From Prevotellaceae bacterium UBA6417 (GTDB lineage: Bacteria; Bacteroidota; Bacteroidia; Bacteroidales; Bacteroidaceae): a stretch of DNA of 27,217 nt. The stretch lies in contig DJPH01000018.1 in the NCBI GenBank assembly GCA_002439755.1, forward strand, positions 1 through 27,217. Direction: 5' to 3'. This document shows, one piece after another, positions 1 to 7,561 of this stretch. Positions within the stretch are counted from its first letter, which is position 1, and every line of letters starts with the position of its first letter. The position numbers were made by a program, and so were the translations under genes. Below the pieces are notes generated by a model. The model was given only the letters and a program-made list of their open reading frames with translations, was not told the origin of the DNA and did no database searches.

Positions 1-855
1 AGCTTCCATATCCATATGGATGGACCTTACGTTTTCTTGCAGGAACAAACGGGCCGTTTGGTCAAAATTGATACTTTCTTCTGTTGTATAATATCGGCAT
101 GTTCCGCCTTTGGAGCACTTCACGTCCATCTCGGGATGTCGTTCCAGATAGTTCTGTAAACTTTGCGCCACGTATGCTCCCTGACTGATTATTTTAATGT
201 CTGAAGGCACATATTTCCGTATTTTGGGAAACAAAAAAGGGAAATGAGTACAACCGAGAATTATCAAATCTATTTGAGGGTCACCGGAAAGCAGCTCGTC
301 CACTTTGCTTTCAACAAAATAGTCGGCTCCGGGCCTATCAAATTCAAAATTCTCTACCAACGGGACCCACATCGGGCATGCCAGAGCCGTAACTTTCACT
401 TCCGGATAAAGTTTCTGCAATTCAAGCTCGTACGAATGAGACGATACGGTTCCGGGAGTGGCCAGCAATCCTATATGCCCTGTCTTGGTCAGTTTTCCTA
501 CGATTTCGGCCGTAGGCCTGATTACCCCTAAAACGCGCCTTTGCGGATCCAATAGTGGCAAGTCATTTTGTTGGATTGTACGCAGAGCCTTGGCCGAAGC
601 AGTATTACAAGCCAATATAACAAGATGGCAGCCTCTTTCAAAAAGAGCTGTTACGCCTTGCAAGGTATAGCGATATACCACATCGAACGACCGTGTGCCA
701 TATGGTGCACGGGCATTGTCGCCCAAAAACATGTAATCATATTTGGGAAGCAAGTTTCTGATTTCCTGCAGTACTGTGAGCCCGCCAAAGCCGGAATCAA
801 AAACCCCTATCGGCCCGGAAGCGTTTGGAAACTGCCTTGGCTTTTCCATATTCAT
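1..855 (-). CDS. murI: Glutamate racemase MurI (3' end beyond window)
   Basis: Interconverts L- and D-glutamate in the cytoplasm, supplying D-Glu for peptidoglycan. I translated the minus strand from 855; the frame stays open for 285 codons to the window edge, so the stop is not seen, although this is already close to the usual length of about 270-280 residues. Family signatures are all present: DSGFGG near residue 20 (catalytic-site Asp), CNTAS with the first catalytic Cys at 83, and GCTHFP with the second catalytic Cys at 202. An ATG two codons further in (849) is an alternative start. It begins 10 nt after the ompH stop, so the two are probably co-transcribed. The ompH-murI order is common in Bacteroidales. 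The identification is firm; only the C-terminal end is missing. Confidence 0.96.
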   Translation of the reverse strand, partial: MNMEKPRQFPNASGPIGVFDSGFGGLTVLQEIRNLLPKYDYMFLGDNARAPYGTRSFDVVYRYTLQGVTALFERGCHLVILACNTASAKALRTIQQNDLPLLDPQRRVLGVIRPTAEIVGKLTKTGHIGLLATPGTVSSHSYELELQKLYPEVKVTALACPMWVPLVENFEFDRPGADYFVESKVDELLSGDPQIDLIILGCTHFPFLFPKIRKYVPSDIKIISQGAYVAQSLQNYLERHPEMDVKCSKGGTCRYYTTEESINFDQTARLFLQENVRSIHMDMEA

Positions 856-865
856 AATACAGAGT

Positions 866-1504
866 CTATTTTGCAGGCTCAGCCGGCTGCTGTTCGGGAG
901 CAGGCACGGCTTTTTCTTCTTTCTGCGTGGCAGAAGCACCACCTTCGGGTGTCTTGTTTTCTTCATTGACAGGCAATACCTGTCCATTGATTCTTGCTAT
1001 GACTATTTCGGTCAGATCCTTACCTGCCTGCAAGTGAATGAAAGGAAAATCGCGATTATCCGTATTGATTATGAAGATAAAGCCATTCTCACGGCCTATC
1101 TGTCCCAAAAGGCTGTCAAGCTTTTCGACGACAGGCTTTATCATCTCTTGTTCAGCGTTGCCCAGCTGGCGTTCGGCATCTTTGCGAAACGAGATTCCCT
1201 GCTCCATGGCTACCTGAAGTTCCCTTTGTCTTTTCAACAATATCTCTTGGGGAAAGGATTTCTGCCCGGCCAAGAAGTCGGCAAACATTCTTTGAAACTT
1301 TTCTTCGTTATACTTAGCCTCATTGTCATATTTCTCCTTCAAAGCGCGCAATGAAGCTTGCGCCTTGGCATATTCGGGCATGTTCTGCAACGCCTTTTGG
1401 TAACTCAGGAAACCAAACTGGTATTGCGCTGCTCCTTCAACGGGAAATGCCAACCATACGGCTACAGCCAGGCAGGATGACAGAATCAAATTAACTAATT
1501 TCAT
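866..1504 (-). CDS. OmpH/Skp-family periplasmic chaperone
   Basis: A Skp-like chaperone that would hold unfolded outer-membrane proteins in the periplasm and pass them to the BAM machinery. The 212-residue product starts with a Sec signal peptide (hydrophobic VNLILSSCLAVAVWLAF, then GAA and QYQFGFL). A Skp-typical helical, charged middle follows (roughly residues 35-130, rich in Lys, Glu, Gln and Ala), then a conserved sheet portion around IGRENGFIFIINT. The C-terminal tail (after about residue 180) is Glu/Pro/Ala-rich and probably disordered. I chose the ATG at 1504, not one 27 codons upstream, because it begins the signal peptide and lies about 14 nt after the predicted transcription start of a near-perfect promoter. 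Its partner murI follows 10 nt downstream. A second ompH copy and bamA, often found upstream in Bacteroidales, are not here. Confidence 0.88.
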   Translation of the reverse strand: MKLVNLILSSCLAVAVWLAFPVEGAAQYQFGFLSYQKALQNMPEYAKAQASLRALKEKYDNEAKYNEEKFQRMFADFLAGQKSFPQEILLKRQRELQVAMEQGISFRKDAERQLGNAEQEMIKPVVEKLDSLLGQIGRENGFIFIINTDNRDFPFIHLQAGKDLTEIVIARINGQVLPVNEENKTPEGGASATQKEEKAVPAPEQQPAEPAK

Positions 1505-1524
1505 ATCCTCGAATGTTTGTTCTG

Positions 1525-1556
1525 CAAATGTAATTCTATTTTTCCAAATATCCAAA
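1525..1556 (-). promoter_or_regulatory. Bacteroidetes-type promoter for ompH-murI
   Basis: On the minus strand a TTTG (-33 box, 1553-1556) is followed by exactly 20 bp and then TACATTTG (-7 box, 1525-1532). This matches the Bacteroidetes primary sigma factor consensus TTTG-N19-21-TAnnTTTG. The predicted start near 1518 gives a leader of about 14 nt before the ompH ATG. Confidence 0.7.
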
Positions 1557-1591
1557 TTCTTGCTACTGAAAGGATACCTTGCCAAGCGGCA

Positions 1592-2671
1592 TTAGCCTGC
1601 CTTTGTTTTTCGATGATTTTGCTCCCTTTGATTTTTTATTTGCTCTCTTTCTTTTTCTATCAGCTCCCTTTGCGACTTTGCCATGGTGGTCTGTTTTGCA
1701 CCGAAAGCGTCAACAAAGTCGACGACAGCCTCGGCAATTTCGTCTCGGCCGGCACGGCTCAAAGAAGGGAAGCCGTGATCTTGTCCTTCGACAGGCTTCA
1801 TTTGAAAGTAAACATGGTTCTTTCGCAGGCGCTTCTCTAACTTTCGTGCTTGCGAATATGGAACCACCTTATCTTTGGTTCCGTGCAGTATCAGTGTGGG
1901 AACGGCGCTGTCAGTATACATCAACGGTGAATAAAGTCTGCAAGCCTTTGTCGAGCTCAAAGGACGCTTTCCTTCTTGATGAGAAAAAGACCAAAGCAGG
2001 GCTTTACGCATTTTTATTGCTTTAGATGGGAAGAACAGTTTTGCAGCCCACAAAGCAGGTCCGGCCAATCTTGGATATAGCAGCCCGGACAAGAGTGTAG
2101 GACCATAGATGTCGATGCAACTGTTTACTGCGGATGAATACGAAGATAAGCCTTTGTCACCGGGAGCCAGCAGGTCCGGCGCGTAAGCCGCCATCATGGC
2201 CAGATGCCCGCCGGCCGAACATCCGCCTACAGATATGCCGGAAACATTGAAATGATATTTGGCAGCTTCTTTACGCACCCATCGTATGGCATCCTTGCAA
2301 TCGGCCAAAGGTTCCGGATAAGCGACATCGTTGTTATAATTGACCAGCCTGTAGTCGATGCTCACCACACTATAGCCGTTTTCAAGAAGCTTGTCAAGGA
2401 TGGTCTTGCGAAAGCCGGTGCGGATAGTATGGCGGTTCAGTTCCATCCAGGAACCTCCATGAATAAATACAAACACCGGAGTGTCTGCAGACGACAGGCT
2501 GTCGGGACGAAACAAATCGGCACACAGCCGGCCTGTGGGTGTACTCTTGAACACAATCCCTTCAATCAGTTGCGCGCGTCCGGGCAGTTGCAATTTCTTT
2601 GCAAAGCTCACTGCCGGCTGCAAGAGCAACAACAGCAAGACGGCCATCAAGCTCGAAAGATTCTTTTTCAT
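1592..2671 (-). CDS. Secreted alpha/beta hydrolase (esterase/lipase-like)
   Basis: A 359-residue exported serine hydrolase, probably a carboxylesterase acting on acylated substrates; the true substrate is unknown. The signal peptide is residues 1-24 (long Leu run, then SFA). The fold is recognisable: oxyanion-hole HGGSW at 71-75, nucleophile elbow GGCSAGG with Ser152, acid Asp267 in HGTKDKVVP, and catalytic His299 in GQDHGF. The layout resembles the BD-FAE/hormone-sensitive-lipase-like group. After residue about 325 there is an unusual, very charged helical tail rich in Gln, Arg, Glu and Lys. It starts 36 nt after the GNAT gene, so it is likely the last gene of the ruvB cluster. Members of this fold include acetyl-xylan and feruloyl esterases as well as peptidases, so the function stays general. 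Confidence 0.85.
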   Translation of the reverse strand: MKKNLSSLMAVLLLLLLQPAVSFAKKLQLPGRAQLIEGIVFKSTPTGRLCADLFRPDSLSSADTPVFVFIHGGSWMELNRHTIRTGFRKTILDKLLENGYSVVSIDYRLVNYNNDVAYPEPLADCKDAIRWVRKEAAKYHFNVSGISVGGCSAGGHLAMMAAYAPDLLAPGDKGLSSYSSAVNSCIDIYGPTLLSGLLYPRLAGPALWAAKLFFPSKAIKMRKALLWSFSHQEGKRPLSSTKACRLYSPLMYTDSAVPTLILHGTKDKVVPYSQARKLEKRLRKNHVYFQMKPVEGQDHGFPSLSRAGRDEIAEAVVDFVDAFGAKQTTMAKSQRELIEKEREQIKNQREQNHRKTKAG

Positions 2672-2707
2672 ATCAGGCGATTTTAATGTTACTTGTCATG
2701 CTCTTTT

Positions 2708-3304
2708 CTACGGTTCATCGAGTATCTGCCTCACAACTTGTGCGGGTAAATCGTTGAAACATACCAGTTCGGGAGCAGGAACGGGGCAAGGGCCCAAACG
2801 TTTTTCCATCCAAACCACATCATACCACCTGCCAAACTTATAACCGGAGTGCGGCCACTTCGCCAGAAAGCTAAAGCCCATGGACTGATGAAAACGCTCG
2901 CTGACAGGGTTGGGATGAGTTATACAGGCATATGCGGTCTGCACGTTCTGACATCGCAGCAAGCTCAAGAGCGCACCGTACAATCGGTGCCCGATGCCCC
3001 GTCCGCATGAATCTGTATCAAGATAAATGCTCAGCTCTACCGTCCATTTATATGACTTGCGAGGCGAAACGGAATGAGCATAAGCATAGCCTTTTACCTC
3101 GTCGCCTTGAGCACAGACGAGATACGGATAGCGGCAAAGCACTTCGTGCATGTCATGCGTCATCTTCTCGACCGTCGGTGCCGCATAATCGAATGTAAAG
3201 GCTGTATGCCTTACATATTTATCATATATAGCCCGCACCTGCGGCATGTCACGTTCGTCAACCTGACGAACCACAGGCGGCACATGACTTATCGCATTTT
3301 TCAT
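2708..3304 (-). CDS. GNAT N-acetyltransferase, phosphinothricin-acetyltransferase-like
   Basis: A cytoplasmic acetyl-CoA-dependent N-acetyltransferase of 198 residues. The acetyl-CoA pyrophosphate loop is seen as GRGIGHRLY at 101-109. The preceding VELSIYLD strand, the later THPNPVSERFHQSMGF and the closing YDVVWMEKRLG follow the pattern of the phosphinothricin (PAT/YncA/MnaT) subfamily, whose natural substrates include methionine sulfone/sulfoximine-type amino acids. The real substrate cannot be read from sequence. Residues 170-198 extend a little past the usual end of the domain. It lies 16 nt downstream of ybeY and 36 nt upstream of the hydrolase, consistent with one transcription unit. 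Confidence 0.87.
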   Translation of the reverse strand: MKNAISHVPPVVRQVDERDMPQVRAIYDKYVRHTAFTFDYAAPTVEKMTHDMHEVLCRYPYLVCAQGDEVKGYAYAHSVSPRKSYKWTVELSIYLDTDSCGRGIGHRLYGALLSLLRCQNVQTAYACITHPNPVSERFHQSMGFSFLAKWPHSGYKFGRWYDVVWMEKRLGPCPVPAPELVCFNDLPAQVVRQILDEP

Positions 3305-3320
3305 CAGTCAGTTGTGCCGC

Positions 3321-3740
3321 TTATTGCTCCTTGAGCAAGGACAAGGCTTTGTTTTCTGCGGCTTCCATCACCTCGCGCTCTCCGGGACCTTTATCGTTAA
3401 TGCCGCAAAGATGCAGAATGCCATGCACGATTACCCGATGCAGCTCCTGCTCATAGTCGGTATGAAACTGTTCGCTGTTGCTGCGCACCGTATCCAAGCT
3501 GATAAAGATGTCGCCCGATATGGTATCATCCTCGTCGTAATCAAACGTAATCACATCGGTATAGTAATCATGCTGCAAAAACTGCTTATTGACTTCAAGG
3601 ATTTTCTTATCGTCACAAAATATATAGGCCACATCGCCAATCTTCCGGCCATACGATGCTGCCACCTGACGCAGCCATTTGGTTGTTTCGCGACGGTGCA
3701 GCGACGGCATCCTGACATTTTCTGCCTGATAACTAATCAT
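3321..3740 (-). CDS. ybeY: Endoribonuclease/rRNA maturation factor YbeY
   Basis: YbeY is a single-domain metal-dependent factor for 16S rRNA 3'-end maturation and ribosome quality control. The 139-residue product has the family's TDVITFDY and SGDIFIS strands and the metal-site helix HGILHLCGIND (106-116). Two usual key positions differ: the third metal-ligand His of the HGxLHLxGYDH motif is Asp116 here, and the conserved Arg in the NxxYR..D..TDV stretch is Leu55. I believe close Bacteroidetes relatives share these changes, so it is probably functional and not decayed. It sits between ruvB (30 nt away) and a GNAT gene (16 nt away) on the same strand. Confidence 0.93.
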   Translation of the reverse strand: MISYQAENVRMPSLHRRETTKWLRQVAASYGRKIGDVAYIFCDDKKILEVNKQFLQHDYYTDVITFDYDEDDTISGDIFISLDTVRSNSEQFHTDYEQELHRVIVHGILHLCGINDKGPGEREVMEAAENKALSLLKEQ

Positions 3741-3770
3741 GATATTTTGATTTTATATATTGCGTAAGCT

Positions 3771-4817
3771 CTATGTGCCGACATCATCAAACAAGCCCGG
3801 AGCATCTGTTGAAAAGCCAAAGCGTGTACGACCCAAATGCTTATATGCCAAATCGGTGGCTTCGCGGCCGCGCGGAGTCCGCTTAATGAATCCTTCCATG
3901 ATAAGGAAAGGCTCATATACTTCTTCTACCGTTCCTGCATCTTCGCCTATTGCCGTTGCAATGGTAGTTACCCCGACAGGACCGCCATTGAACTTGTCAA
4001 TAATTGTACTAAGAATCTTATTATCTATCTCGTCAAGCCCGTATTGGTCTATATTCAATGCTTCCAGAGCTATATGGGCAATTTTCAAGTCTATTTTGCC
4101 GGTTCCCTTCACCTGTGCAAAGTCCCTGACACGGCGCAGCAAGGCATTGGCAATACGTGGCGTTCCACGGCTGCGGCTGGCAATTTCGGCTGCGGCATCT
4201 GCATCTATCTCCATGTTTAGGATGCGCGAAGAACGGGTAAGGATGCGCTGCAACACTGCGGCATCATAGTATTCCAAATGCAAGTTAATGCCGAAACGGG
4301 CACGAAGGGGTGCGGTAAGCAATCCGCTGCGGGTTGTTGCACCAACCAGTGTAAACGGATTCAGATCTATCTGGATGCTGCGTGCCGAAGGACCTTTGTC
4401 TATCATGATATCTATACGGTAATCTTCCATAGCCGAGTACAAATATTCCTCGACGATAGGCGACAAGCGATGTATCTCGTCAATAAAAAGCACGTCATGT
4501 GGTTCCAGTGAGGTGAGCAGACCGGCCAAATCGCCGGGTTTGTCGAGCACAGGACCCGATGTCACCTTGAAACCTACGCCAAGTTCGTTGGCTATAATGT
4601 TGCTCAAAGTCGTTTTGCCCAAGCCGGGAGGTCCGTGCAGCAGGGTATGGTCAAGCGGCTCACCGCGATATTTGGCCGCCTCAACAAAGACGCACAAATT
4701 GTCGACCACCTTGTTCTGTCCGGTAAAATCGTCAAATGAAAGTGGGCGCAATGCATTTTCGTATTCCTTGTCTGTAGTTGCGTGCTGCTCTGCACGAATG
4801 TCAAAAGTATCATCCAT
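3771..4817 (-). CDS. ruvB: Holliday junction branch migration ATPase RuvB
   Basis: The hexameric motor of the RuvABC complex, driving branch migration of Holliday junctions. The 348-residue product contains Walker A GPPGLGKTT (62-70), Walker B DEIH (113-116), sensor-1 GATTR (159-163), arginine-finger region LRARFG (171-176) and the C-terminal winged-helix part with RTPRGREAT. I start at 4817 (MDDTFDIR...), because RuvB proteins begin shortly before the LRP.SF.DF.GQ motif and the 13 codons upstream do not resemble the family. It is the first gene of a close-packed cluster with ybeY, GNAT and hydrolase. ruvA and ruvC are not in the window. Confidence 0.97.
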   Translation of the reverse strand: MDDTFDIRAEQHATTDKEYENALRPLSFDDFTGQNKVVDNLCVFVEAAKYRGEPLDHTLLHGPPGLGKTTLSNIIANELGVGFKVTSGPVLDKPGDLAGLLTSLEPHDVLFIDEIHRLSPIVEEYLYSAMEDYRIDIMIDKGPSARSIQIDLNPFTLVGATTRSGLLTAPLRARFGINLHLEYYDAAVLQRILTRSSRILNMEIDADAAAEIASRSRGTPRIANALLRRVRDFAQVKGTGKIDLKIAHIALEALNIDQYGLDEIDNKILSTIIDKFNGGPVGVTTIATAIGEDAGTVEEVYEPFLIMEGFIKRTPRGREATDLAYKHLGRTRFGFSTDAPGLFDDVGT

Positions 4818-4825
4818 ATATGGGG

Positions 4826-4857
4826 CGAAATTAGTGAAAAGCACCTGAAAAGCCAAA
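4826..4857 (-). promoter_or_regulatory. Probable ruvB promoter, close to start codon
   Basis: On the minus strand TTTG (4854-4857), 20 bp, then TAATTTCG (4826-4833): one mismatch from the Bacteroidetes -33/-7 consensus with ideal spacing. The implied start lies only a few bases before the ruvB ATG at 4817, so the transcript would be leaderless or nearly so. Confidence 0.4.
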
Positions 4858-4915
4858 CAAAACCGACTTTTTTTCGCCTATGTCTAACGTGCAAGAAGCA
4901 CGAAGGATCAGGTAC

Positions 4916-4955
4916 AAAAAAGTCGGATCGGATGTTTTTGCACCACGACCCGACT
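4916..4955 (-). terminator. Rho-independent terminator of the FKBP operon
   Basis: Read on the minus strand, AGTCGGGTCG (4946-4955) pairs with CGATCCGACT (4921-4930) through one G:U, giving a 10-bp stem. It is followed by six U. It lies just after the stop of the last FKBP gene. A further CCGACTTTTTT copy at 4863-4873 could pair with the AAAAAAGTCGG arm as an alternative structure. Confidence 0.75.
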
Positions 4956-4972
4956 CTTGCAATTGCTTCGGT

Positions 4973-5902
4973 TTATTTCGAAGGAGCCTTTTCGGGCTCT
5001 ATTTCGAGCAGTTCCACTTTGAATATCAACGTTGAGAAAGGCTTTATCTGGCCTGCTTCGCGACTGCCATAGCCCAACTCCTGAGGGATGTATATTTCCC
5101 ATGTCGAACCCACAGGCATCTGCTGTATGGCTTCGGCCCAGCCTTTTATCACTTGCGTGCACTTGAACGTTGCGGGCTGTTTGCGCTTATAACTGCTGTC
5201 AAAGACAGTTCCGTCAATCAGTTTCCCTTCATAATTCACCTTCACGGTAGCATCAGCCTTGGGCTTCGGCCCTTTGCCTTCGGTCAGCACTTTGTATTGA
5301 ACGCCGCTCGGCAGCTTCTTGACTCCGGGTTTCTTGGCGTTTTCGGCCAGCCATTCTTCACCGGCTTTGCGGTTGGGACCATACTTCTGTTCGGCTATCT
5401 GGTCCTTATAGTATACCATCTGATGGTTGGCCACGGTCATGGCGCTGTCAATGGATATCTTGCCCTGTCCGGTCACGGCAGCCAAAAATCCCTGCTTGTA
5501 TTGCTCTACGTCAATAAAGGGTTTCTTGGGTTCTCCCGTAATTTGCTGGTTCAGCTGTTCAAGGAATTGGTTCATTATCTGCGAACCTATCTGCAGTCCT
5601 GCGCTATATGCCTGCACTTTCTTGTCGGTCGGGTCTTTGAGCACTTCCTGAAGGCCACGCACAAAGTCGCCCATGTTGTTGGTAGTATCTACTCCCATGC
5701 GTTGCGCCAAGTAGTTTTTCAATCCCCCGACCTGCGCCATTCCCATGTAAAAGCTAAAGTCCGAACGGCTCACTGTGTCAGCCTTTTGTTCGGCGGCCAC
5801 CTCCTTTTTAGTCACTTTCTTGGTGGTCGTTTTACGAATTTTAGCCGATGCCATGACGCAGGCAGCGGCTAAAACCATCGTGACTACTACACGAAACTTC
5901 AT
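4973..5902 (-). CDS. Exported FKBP-type peptidyl-prolyl isomerase (Mip/FkpA-like)
   Basis: A periplasmic prolyl isomerase/chaperone of 309 residues with a two-part Mip/FkpA layout: Sec signal peptide (1-20, cleavage likely after ASA), Lys/Thr-rich linker (21-35), helical N-terminal dimerisation domain (about 45-200), and a C-terminal FKBP domain (about 215-305). The FKBP active-site set is intact: Tyr in NYEG, Asp in FDSS, Val-Ile and Trp in VIKGW, Tyr in LGYGS and Phe in STLIFKVEL. A LAAAC string in the signal peptide could be read as a weak lipobox, but the hydrophobic stretch continues past it, so plain secretion is more likely. Its ATG shares one base with the TAA of the upstream FKBP gene (TAATG), implying translational coupling. 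A strong terminator follows. Confidence 0.92.
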   Translation of the reverse strand: MKFRVVVTMVLAAACVMASAKIRKTTTKKVTKKEVAAEQKADTVSRSDFSFYMGMAQVGGLKNYLAQRMGVDTTNNMGDFVRGLQEVLKDPTDKKVQAYSAGLQIGSQIMNQFLEQLNQQITGEPKKPFIDVEQYKQGFLAAVTGQGKISIDSAMTVANHQMVYYKDQIAEQKYGPNRKAGEEWLAENAKKPGVKKLPSGVQYKVLTEGKGPKPKADATVKVNYEGKLIDGTVFDSSYKRKQPATFKCTQVIKGWAEAIQQMPVGSTWEIYIPQELGYGSREAGQIKPFSTLIFKVELLEIEPEKAPSK

Positions 5903-6780
5903 TATTTTTCTACTTTAACGAGCTCTAATTTGAATATCAGAGTAGAGAAAGGTTTGATTTTGTCGCCTGCTTCACGGCTGCCATAGCCCAGCTCTTGCGG
6001 CAGATAGATTTCCCATACCGAGCCTTCGGGCATCAGGGTCAGTGCTTCTATCCATCCGGGTACCATTTGATTGACTACCACTTCCACGGGTTTGCCGTTG
6101 TTGTTCTTATAGGAACTGTCAAACACTGTGCCATCGATGAGGCGACCCTCATAGCTTACCTGCACTTTGGCTGTATCGGCCGGGATGGGACCGTTGCCTT
6201 CTTTGATCACTTTGTATTGGAGACCGCTTTTTGTGGTCTTTACGCCTGCTTTGCTCTTATTGGCGGCAAGGAATTTCTCGCCTGCTTCTTTGTTGGCACT
6301 ATATACAGTGCTGAGTTGCTTTTCACGGAAAGATGTCATCTTTGCCTGCAGTTCTTTTTCCACCTGTTTCATGGGAATCTTTTCACCTTTTCCCTTGGTT
6401 CCGGCTATGAAACCAGCTATAAGGTTACGCAAGCTGATGGTCTTTGTGCTGTCTTCTCCGAAGAGTTGGTAGTTCACGCCCTTATACATCTGTGTACCCA
6501 ACTGTTGCCCTATTTGGATTCCGGCAAAGTAGGCTGCTTTCTTTTTGTCGTCACCTGCCTGTGCTGCCGAAGCCACTCCTTTATAGAAATCGTCCATATA
6601 GGCTGTGTCAACACCGAGGCGTTCTGACAAGTATGTCTTGAGGCCTTTCGAGTTGGCCATACCCAGTTCATAGCTAAGTGTGTCGAGTTCCGTCTTCAAA
6701 CTGGCGCTTGGGCCTGCATTCTTCTGGCATGAGCCGAACGCAATGATGGCTGCTCCTGCCATTACTAATAACTTCTTCAT
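5902..6780 (-). CDS. FKBP-type peptidyl-prolyl isomerase lipoprotein
   Basis: A 292-residue prolyl isomerase predicted to be membrane-anchored. The N-terminus MKKLLVMAGAAIIAFGSCQ is a signal peptide with a Bacteroidetes-style lipobox (FGSC, Cys19). A helical dimerisation-type domain (about 32-175) precedes an FKBP domain (about 195-292) that keeps SYEG, FDSS, MVPGW, LGYGS and STLIFKLEL. It is clearly a paralogue of the downstream FKBP gene: the LPQELGYGSREAG stretch is nearly identical. Its stop overlaps the downstream start by one base, and the cytoplasmic FKBP gene lies 39 nt upstream. The anchored and soluble copies may work together on envelope proteins; that is inference. Confidence 0.92.
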   Translation of the reverse strand: MKKLLVMAGAAIIAFGSCQKNAGPSASLKTELDTLSYELGMANSKGLKTYLSERLGVDTAYMDDFYKGVASAAQAGDDKKKAAYFAGIQIGQQLGTQMYKGVNYQLFGEDSTKTISLRNLIAGFIAGTKGKGEKIPMKQVEKELQAKMTSFREKQLSTVYSANKEAGEKFLAANKSKAGVKTTKSGLQYKVIKEGNGPIPADTAKVQVSYEGRLIDGTVFDSSYKNNNGKPVEVVVNQMVPGWIEALTLMPEGSVWEIYLPQELGYGSREAGDKIKPFSTLIFKLELVKVEK

Positions 6781-6819
6781 TCTATCTGTTGTTTTGATTA
6801 TTTGTTTTTGTTCTAATGG

Positions 6820-7425
6820 TTACTCCACCGATAACAGCTCTACATCGAAAATCAACGCTGCATAGGGAGGTATCAGGTTGCCTGCTCCGTTTTCGCCGTA
6901 AGCAAGGTTGAAAGGTATGTAGAAGCGGTATTTTGCTCCTTCGCCCATCAGTTGCAGACCTTCGGTCCAGCCTGCTATGACTCCGTTGAGGGGGAACACG
7001 GCCGGTTCTCCGCGTTTGTAGCTGCTGTCAAATACCGTTCCGTCTATCAAGGTACCTTCATAATGGCATTTCACATTATCGGTTGCCTTGGGCTTTTTAC
7101 CGGTTCCTTCGCGCAACACTTCATATTGCAGGCCGCTCGGCAAGGTTTTTATGCCTTCGCGCTTGGCGTTTTCCTGCAGAAAGGCTTCGCCATCCTTTCT
7201 GGCAGCTGCGCCTTTTTCTGCCATTTCAGCATGCTTGCGTGCCTCGGCATCCTGTATAAAGTCTGACACGAGCTTTTGGGCTTCGTCGGTGTCGATGGCA
7301 GGCTTGTTGCCCTTCAACGTGTCTACTATGGCTTGTGTGAAGTCTTCTGCCACCAAGCCTGTTGCGCCCAGGTCGCGCAACTGTGCACCTATGCCGATGC
7401 CTAAAGCATAACTCAATTTATCCAT
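6820..7425 (-). CDS. Cytoplasmic FKBP-type peptidyl-prolyl isomerase (FklB-like)
   Basis: A 201-residue prolyl isomerase with no signal peptide: it begins directly with MDKLSYALGIGIG, the first helix of the FklB/Mip dimerisation domain (about 1-95). The FKBP domain (about 105-201) has HYEG, FDSS, VIAGW, LAYGE and ALIFDVELL, so the catalytic pocket is intact. Its shorter N-terminal domain and missing leader distinguish it from its two exported neighbours downstream. It is the first gene of the three-gene minus-strand operon, behind a -7 box at 7454-7461. Confidence 0.92.
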   Translation of the reverse strand: MDKLSYALGIGIGAQLRDLGATGLVAEDFTQAIVDTLKGNKPAIDTDEAQKLVSDFIQDAEARKHAEMAEKGAAARKDGEAFLQENAKREGIKTLPSGLQYEVLREGTGKKPKATDNVKCHYEGTLIDGTVFDSSYKRGEPAVFPLNGVIAGWTEGLQLMGEGAKYRFYIPFNLAYGENGAGNLIPPYAALIFDVELLSVE

Positions 7426-7453
7426 GAATCTGTATTTCTCTAATTTAGTGGCG

Positions 7454-7461
7454 CAAAAATA
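7454..7461 (-). promoter_or_regulatory. -7 promoter box of FKBP operon
   Basis: TATTTTTG on the minus strand fits TAnnTTTG and would start transcription about 20 nt before the first FKBP ATG. No clear TTTG lies at the -33 position. Confidence 0.45.
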
Positions 7462-7534
7462 GCACTTTTTTCATATATACGCCTTGTTTTACAGCTAATA
7501 ATTGTTCAGGGTGCGATATTCGGGAGTTTATTGT

Positions 7535-7542
7535 TACCTTTG
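7535..7542 (+). promoter_or_regulatory. -7 promoter box of sirtuin gene
   Basis: TACCTTTG fits TAnnTTTG and ends 19 nt before the sirtuin ATG. No convincing -33 box is seen. It is divergent from the FKBP operon promoter. Confidence 0.5.
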
Positions 7543-7561
7543 CCGCAAAACTATTTGAGCC

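Noticed and set aside
4973..5902. Lipoprotein signal (LAAAC) in the last FKBP protein
   Set aside because: The hydrophobic core continues beyond the Cys and a good signal peptidase I site (ASA) follows, so plain secretion is more likely.
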